NCBI RefSeq assembly: GCF_030388665.1
Contig: NZ_CP128846.1
Location: forward strand, 496,001-560,000
Direction: 5' to 3'
Length of the DNA: 64,000 nt
Origin: Streptomyces flavofungini
Lineage (GTDB): Bacteria; Actinomycetota; Actinomycetes; Streptomycetales; Streptomycetaceae
Shown here: piece by piece, positions 59,714-64,000 of the stretch
Layout of the letters: each line of letters begins with the position of its first letter
Position numbering within the stretch: the stretch's first letter is position 1
Notes under the pieces: generated by a model
What the model saw: the letters and a program-made list of their open reading frames with translations, nothing else
Databases searched by the model: none
Told to the model about the DNA's origin: nothing
Position numbers and translations under genes: made by a program

Positions 59714-59785
59714 TAAGACGGCCTTATGTGCCAGATCGGCAGAGCGACTTGGACGGCCCGCGGCACCGGTTGCTGCAATCGGCGC

Positions 59786-60871
59786 ATGAACCGCCATCAC
59801 CCCGTGACCCGCCACCGCATCGCGCTCGTCCCCGGAGACGGCATCGGCGCCGAGGTCCTGCCGCCCGCCCAGCTGGTGCTCAACGCCGTCGGCGCCCGCC
59901 ACGGCATCGCGTTCTCGTACGACTCCTACGACTGGTCCTGCGAGCGTTACCTCCGTGAGGGCGCGATGATGCCCCCCGACGGCCTCGATCAGCTCCGCGA
60001 CAAGGACGCGATCCTGCTCGGCGCCGTGGGCTGCCCGGGCGTGCCCGACCATGTCTCCCTGTGGGGCCTGCTGATCCCGATCCGGCGCGGCTTTCGCCAG
60101 TACGTCAACCTGCGGCCGATCCGCGTCTTCGAAGGAGTCGAGAGCCCCCTGCGCGCCGCCGCCTCCGGTGGTGTCGACGGCGGCGTGGAGTTCGTCGTCG
60201 TACGCGAGAACGTGGAGGGCGAGTACAGCGAGATCGGCGGCCGTCTGAACCGGGGGACGAGCGAGGAACTGGCCGTCCAGGAAGCGGTCTTCACGCGCGC
60301 CGGGGTGACCCGGGTCCTCGACTTCGCCTTCGGTCTCGCCGCGCGGCGCGGCGTGACCCTCACGTCGGCCACCAAGTCCAACGGCATCGTGCACACCATG
60401 CCGTTCTGGGACGAGCTCGTCGCCGAACGTGCCGCCGCCCATCCGCGGGTCTCGTGGAACCAGGAGCACATCGACGCGCTCGCGGCGAAGTTCGTCCTCG
60501 ACCCGGGCCGCTTCGACGTGGTCGTCGCCTCGAACCTGTTCGGTGACATCCTCAGCGACCTCGCCGCCGCCGTCGCCGGGTCCATCGGCATCGCCCCGGC
60601 CGCCAACCTCAACCCCGAGCGCGATTTCCCCTCGATGTTCGAGCCGGTCCACGGCTCCGCGCCCGACATCGCGGGCCGCGGCATCGCCAACCCGCTCGGC
60701 GCGATCTGGTCGGCCGCCATGATGCTCGACCACCTCGGGCATCCCGCCGCGGCCAAGGACATCACCGACGCGATCGCCGCGGTGCTGGCCAAGACCGATG
60801 TCCGCACGCCGGACCTGGGCGGGAGTGCGTCGACCGCCGAGTTCACCGACAAACTGCTCGAACTGCTCTGA
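59786..60871 (+). CDS. tartrate dehydrogenase/decarboxylase-type enzyme
   Basis: A 361-residue isocitrate/isopropylmalate dehydrogenase-family enzyme: ALVPGDGIGAEVLPPA, RPIRVF, VVVRENVEGEYSEIGG, TSATKSNGIVHTMPFWDELV (catalytic Lys), and NLFGDILSDLAAAVAGSIG. The RENVEGEYS variant points to tartrate dehydrogenase (TtuC-like) rather than LeuB. The following symporter for C4-dicarboxylates supports this. NAD-dependent oxidation or decarboxylation of tartrate or D-malate is expected. Confidence 0.87.
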   Translation: MNRHHPVTRHRIALVPGDGIGAEVLPPAQLVLNAVGARHGIAFSYDSYDWSCERYLREGAMMPPDGLDQLRDKDAILLGAVGCPGVPDHVSLWGLLIPIRRGFRQYVNLRPIRVFEGVESPLRAAASGGVDGGVEFVVVRENVEGEYSEIGGRLNRGTSEELAVQEAVFTRAGVTRVLDFAFGLAARRGVTLTSATKSNGIVHTMPFWDELVAERAAAHPRVSWNQEHIDALAAKFVLDPGRFDVVVASNLFGDILSDLAAAVAGSIGIAPAANLNPERDFPSMFEPVHGSAPDIAGRGIANPLGAIWSAAMMLDHLGHPAAAKDITDAIAAVLAKTDVRTPDLGGSASTAEFTDKLLELL

Positions 60872-61074
60872 CGGCTTGAGCGTCTGGGGCCTCCGGCCCA
60901 CCGCTGCCTGTCCGGCCCACCGCCTGCCTGCCCACTGCCCCACTGACCCACTGGCCTTCTGGCCACCCGGCCACCCGGCCACCCGGCTGTCGGCCGCTCC
61001 GACGGCCTGGCTGCGCCCCCGTTCCATGTTCCGCGTTCCGCGTTCCTCGACGAGGAGAGACGAGGAGAACCACC

Positions 61075-62478
61075 ATGGCAGCGCCCGCGTCCCCCGGCTC
61101 CGCCCCCACCACCGCTCCCGGCCACGACCGCCCGCCGTCCAGACCCTGGTACGGGCAGCTCTACTTCTGGGTCCTGACCGCGATCGTCTGCGGCGTCCTG
61201 ACGGGCTGGCTCTGGCCGGGGGTCGGGGTCGCTCTGGAACCGGTGGGCACCACCTTCGTGTCCGCCATCAAGATGCTCATCGCGCCGATCGTTTTCCTGA
61301 CCATCGTGGGCGGCATCGGCGGCGTCGACAGCCTGCGCCGCGTCGGCAGGGTCGGCCTCAAGTCCCTCGCCTGCTTCCAGGCGGGCACGCTGGTGGCCCT
61401 GGCGCTCGGCCTGATCGCCGTGAACGTCTTCCGGCCCGGCGCCGGAGTCCACGCCGACCCCGGCGAACTGCACCTCGCCGGCGACGCCGCCCAGTACGTC
61501 AAGGACGGGGAGGGCCAGAGCTGGTGGCACTTCCTGACCGACGTGGTCCCCTCCAGCGCGGTGGGTGCCTTCGCCGAGGGCAACATCCTCCAGGTCATCT
61601 TCTTCTCGGTCCTCTTCGGCATCGCGCTCAAGGCCGTCGGACCGACAGGAGCCCCGATCGTCGAGGGGATCAACCGGCTCAGCACCGTCGTGTTCAAGAT
61701 CCTGCACTACGTCATGCTGGCGGCGCCCGTCGGGGCCTTCGGGGCGATGGCCTTCACCATCGGCAAGTACGGCATCTCCACCCTCACCAGCCTCGGCCGT
61801 CTCATCGGCCTGTTCTACGGCACCTCGCTCTTCTTCGTCGTCGTGGTCCTCGGCGGCGTGCTCGCGCTCCTGCGGATCAGCGTCTTCCGGCTGCTGCACT
61901 ATCTGCGTGAGGAGTTCCTCATCGTCCTCGGCACCTCCTCCTCCGAGAGCGTGCTGCCCCGCGTGATGACCAAACTGACGGGCCTCGGGGTGCGCCGCGA
62001 CATCGTCGGACTGACGGTGCCGACGGGGTACTCCTTCAACCTCGACGGCAGTTCCATCTATCTGTCCCTGGCGGCCGTCTACATCGCCCAGGCCACGGAC
62101 ACCCCGCTGTCCCTCGGACAGCAACTCGGCCTGCTCGCCGTCATGATCCTCACGTCCAAGGGCTCGGGCGGCGTCACCGGCGCCGGCTTCATCGCCCTGG
62201 CCGCCACGCTCTCCAGCGTCGGCACGGTCCCCGCGGCCGGCATCATGCTCATCTTCGGCATCGACAAGTTCATGTCCGAGTGCCGTGCCCTGACCAACCT
62301 CGCCGGCAACAGCGTCGCCACCCTCCTCGTGGCCCGCTGGGAAGGCGCCCTCGACACCCCACGCGTCAACCGGGTCTTGCGCACCGGAACCCCCGAACCG
62401 CCCCCGGATCCGGAACCGGAGGCCGTCCCGCCCACAGAGCACGACACCGGGCCCCCACCGGCGCTGGTCACGACATGA
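61075..62478 (+). CDS. dicarboxylate:cation symporter (DctA-like)
   Basis: A 467-residue DAACS-family transporter: LWPGVGVALEPVGTTFVSAIKMLIAPIVF, the serine-rich loop LGTSSSESVLPRVM, VPTGYSFNLDGSSIYLS and SKGSGGVTGAGFIAL. It imports C4-dicarboxylates with protons or sodium. The ATG follows GAGGAGAACC. The 203-bp gap before it has short CCACCCGG repeats (about 60961-60985). Confidence 0.93.
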   Translation: MAAPASPGSAPTTAPGHDRPPSRPWYGQLYFWVLTAIVCGVLTGWLWPGVGVALEPVGTTFVSAIKMLIAPIVFLTIVGGIGGVDSLRRVGRVGLKSLACFQAGTLVALALGLIAVNVFRPGAGVHADPGELHLAGDAAQYVKDGEGQSWWHFLTDVVPSSAVGAFAEGNILQVIFFSVLFGIALKAVGPTGAPIVEGINRLSTVVFKILHYVMLAAPVGAFGAMAFTIGKYGISTLTSLGRLIGLFYGTSLFFVVVVLGGVLALLRISVFRLLHYLREEFLIVLGTSSSESVLPRVMTKLTGLGVRRDIVGLTVPTGYSFNLDGSSIYLSLAAVYIAQATDTPLSLGQQLGLLAVMILTSKGSGGVTGAGFIALAATLSSVGTVPAAGIMLIFGIDKFMSECRALTNLAGNSVATLLVARWEGALDTPRVNRVLRTGTPEPPPDPEPEAVPPTEHDTGPPPALVTT

Positions 62479-62494
62479 CCCCGGTCGCACATGC

Positions 62495-62531
62495 GAGCAC
62501 GCCGCCGGAAGGGAAGGCCGGCGGCGTGCTC
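62495..62531. terminator. bidirectional terminator with a 14-bp stem
   Basis: GAGCACGCCGCCGG (62495-62508) pairs perfectly with CCGGCGGCGTGCTC (62518-62531) around a nine-base loop, between the convergent symporter and chaplin genes. Confidence 0.8.
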
Positions 62532-62574
62532 ACTCATACCGTGCGGAGCCGGCAGACTCCGGTGATGCGTCCGG

Positions 62575-62820
62575 TCAGTCGTTGACGCAGGTGTTGCCGA
62601 AGGTCGGGTTGAGCAGGCCGACGACGTTGATCGAGTTGCCGCACACATTGACCGGGACGTGCACCGGAACCTGGATCACGTTGCCCGAAACCACGCCGGG
62701 GGAATTCGTGGCAGCGCCCTGGGCACCGGAATCGGCGGACGCGAGACCGGCGCCACCCAGCACGAGTGCGCTGGTGCCCAGCACCACAGCGGCCAGCTTC
62801 TTCATCTTCATCGCGGACAT
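62575..62820 (-). CDS. short chaplin
   Basis: An 81-residue secreted protein with a signal peptide (KKLAAVVLGTSALVLGGAG, cleavage after ASA) and one chaplin domain (VVSGNVIQVPVHVPVNVCGN, SINVVGLLNPTFGNTC) with the two conserved Cys. Short chaplins assemble into amyloid-like films on spores and aerial hyphae. The ATG at 62820 follows AAGGAGAG. There is no C-terminal sorting signal. It is a strong sign of a Streptomyces-type organism. Confidence 0.95.
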   Translation of the reverse strand: MSAMKMKKLAAVVLGTSALVLGGAGLASADSGAQGAATNSPGVVSGNVIQVPVHVPVNVCGNSINVVGLLNPTFGNTCVND

Positions 62821-63053
62821 GTCGCTCTCCTTGAGTAAATTGACAGCGGAAGGCATTCGACAAGGCGAGTACGGCATCACGCACACAGAACATCCCTGCC
62901 GACCACCCCCGTTGATCAACGCGCTGCCCGGCGCCGGGACACGGCCTCTCCCGCAGTCGCGACGCCGGAATCGATCCCCGCGGGGAACACCGGCCGCACT
63001 GCTCGCCACTTCGCACCGGCGATCGTGTGTACGACCGCTGCTAGCCTGCGCTC

Positions 63054-64000
63054 ATGATCAAGGGGAGATCGCCCGGCCGAACAGCCCACATCGGGAGCAA
63101 CCGGTCAGAGCGCGTCCTGATCCTCGCCAGCTTCGTGAACCGAGTCGGCAACGGGCTCTTCAACGCGGCGGCGGCCCTCTACTTCACCTTGATCGTGGAA
63201 CTGCCGGCCGTGCAGGTGGGTGCCGCCCTCACCGTCGCCGGCCTCATCGGCCTCCTCGCCGGGATCCCGGGAGGTCATCTGGCCGACCGATGCGGGCCAC
63301 GCACGATCATGATGCTCGCCCTGCTGGTTCAGGCCCTGGCGATGTCCGCTCTCGTCCTGGTCGAGAGCTGGACCGCCCTCGCGGTCATCGCCACCGTCGA
63401 CCAGCTTGCCGCGGCCGTCTGCGGCGCGGCCTGGGGAGCCCTCGTGGTCCGGGTCGGCACCGACCGCCCCGCGCTGTTCAGGGCCAAGCTCCGCACGTAC
63501 GTCAATCTGGGCGTCGTCCTCGGAACCGTGGGCGCCGGGTTCGCGGTGACAGTGAACACGCGCACCGCCTACATCGTGCTGATTCTCGGCAACGCCGCCA
63601 GTTTCGCCCTGTGCGCCCTCCTCCTTCTCCTGCTCCCCCACTACCGGGCGCTCGCGGCACCGCCACAGCAGCAGCGCCGCTGGATCGCCCTCGCCGACCG
63701 TCCGTTCGTGACCTTCACAGCGCTCTATGGGGCGATGGGGCTGCAGTACACGGTCGTGTCCCTGATTCTGCCGATCTGGATCTCGGAGCACACCGACGCA
63801 CCGCGCTGGACCGTGGCCGCGGTGTCAGCCTTCAATTCCGCGGTCTGCGTCCTCTTGCAGACCAGAATCGGATCCCGCATCGAAACCCCCCGCGACGGCG
63901 GCAGGGCGTTCCGCACAGCAGGACTGCTCTTCTTCCTCAGCTGTCCCATGATGGCCCTCACCGCGTACGCCCCCGTGTGGGCTGCCGTCGCCCTCGCTGT
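63054..64000 (+). CDS. MFS transporter, 3' end outside the window
   Basis: The first 315 residues of a major facilitator protein: ILASFVNRVGNGLFNAAAALYF (helix 1), PGGHLADRCGPRTIMML (motif A after helix 2), then VNLGVVLGTVGAGFAV. No stop is reached before 64000. It resembles putative drug or metabolite exporters; substrate unknown. The ATG at 63054 has AAGGGGAG only downstream, so the message may be leaderless or start further in. Confidence 0.82.
   Translation, partial: MIKGRSPGRTAHIGSNRSERVLILASFVNRVGNGLFNAAAALYFTLIVELPAVQVGAALTVAGLIGLLAGIPGGHLADRCGPRTIMMLALLVQALAMSALVLVESWTALAVIATVDQLAAAVCGAAWGALVVRVGTDRPALFRAKLRTYVNLGVVLGTVGAGFAVTVNTRTAYIVLILGNAASFALCALLLLLLPHYRALAAPPQQQRRWIALADRPFVTFTALYGAMGLQYTVVSLILPIWISEHTDAPRWTVAAVSAFNSAVCVLLQTRIGSRIETPRDGGRAFRTAGLLFFLSCPMMALTAYAPVWAAVALA

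Noticed and set aside
1..64000. CRISPR arrays, tRNA or rRNA genes, transposases
   Set aside because: No regularly spaced palindromic repeats, cloverleaf-like sequences or transposase/integrase motifs were found; the repeats present are short or coding.

Overview
The window is high-GC DNA with the codon bias, regulators and cell-surface genes of Streptomyces or a close relative. Pointers are a short chaplin, a bldA-type TTA codon in a secreted protease, LmbU-type regulators, and class III lanthipeptide and lasso peptide genes. No rRNA, tRNA, CRISPR array, integrase or insertion sequence was seen.

Region 1 (1 to about 24.4 kb, probably extending left of the window and perhaps right to 26.4 kb) is one biosynthetic cluster. 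It combines four parts. (i) A class III lanthipeptide core: a LanKC synthetase followed by two 27-residue precursors ending in STGSVGC and STGSVNC, a Ser-x-x-Ser-x-x-Cys labionin-type pattern at the very C-terminus. (ii) An acyl supply: two acyl carrier proteins, a short acyl-AMP ligase, a long fatty-acyl-AMP-ligase-like enzyme, a stand-alone ketosynthase, an MIO-type aromatic amino acid lyase or aminomutase with a His-Leu selectivity pair, and a GNAT acyltransferase next to LanKC. (iii) A branched 3-amino-2,3,6-trideoxyhexose pathway: RmlA, RmlB, 2,3-dehydratase, C3 aminotransferase and C3 methyltransferase, plus a TylF-type O-methyltransferase and two glycosyltransferases. (iv) An ABC exporter and two LmbU-family regulators, each the first gene of a sugar operon. 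My inference is a glycosylated, aryl- or fatty-acylated mini-lanthipeptide related to lipolanthines and goadvionins, with an amino sugar. The 3,5-epimerase, 4-ketoreductase and any Cys decarboxylase are not here.

Region 2 (24.5 to 36.7 kb) holds a FAD/NAD(P)-binding protein, a TetR/DUF4188 pair, a nitrilase-family amidohydrolase, a TetR/SDR pair, a YjbQ protein and a sulfonate-sulfur operon (ssuC, ssuB, ssuA, ssuD). The sulfonate operon is preceded by a leaderless 27-codon leader ORF. Its ATPase and lipoprotein genes are read in one frame with no stop between them.

Region 3 (36.7 to 43.5 kb) is a compact lasso peptide cluster on the minus strand: precursor, Asn-synthetase-like cyclase, PqqD-like B1 and transglutaminase-like B2. 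The predicted core is GFGSRYTDVLGEQGW. An MFS exporter, an HTH/sigma-like regulator and its overlapping partner follow.

Region 4 (43.7 to 64 kb) is chromosomal housekeeping and accessory content: subtilisin, an MltG-like protein, a MarR-controlled ABC exporter, a FAD/Fe-S D-lactate or glycolate dehydrogenase, a Tat-exported Gfo/Idh/MocA protein, an L,D-transpeptidase, a heterodimeric ABC exporter with one degenerate ATP site, a LysR/tartrate dehydrogenase/dicarboxylate symporter cassette, a chaplin and a partial MFS transporter.
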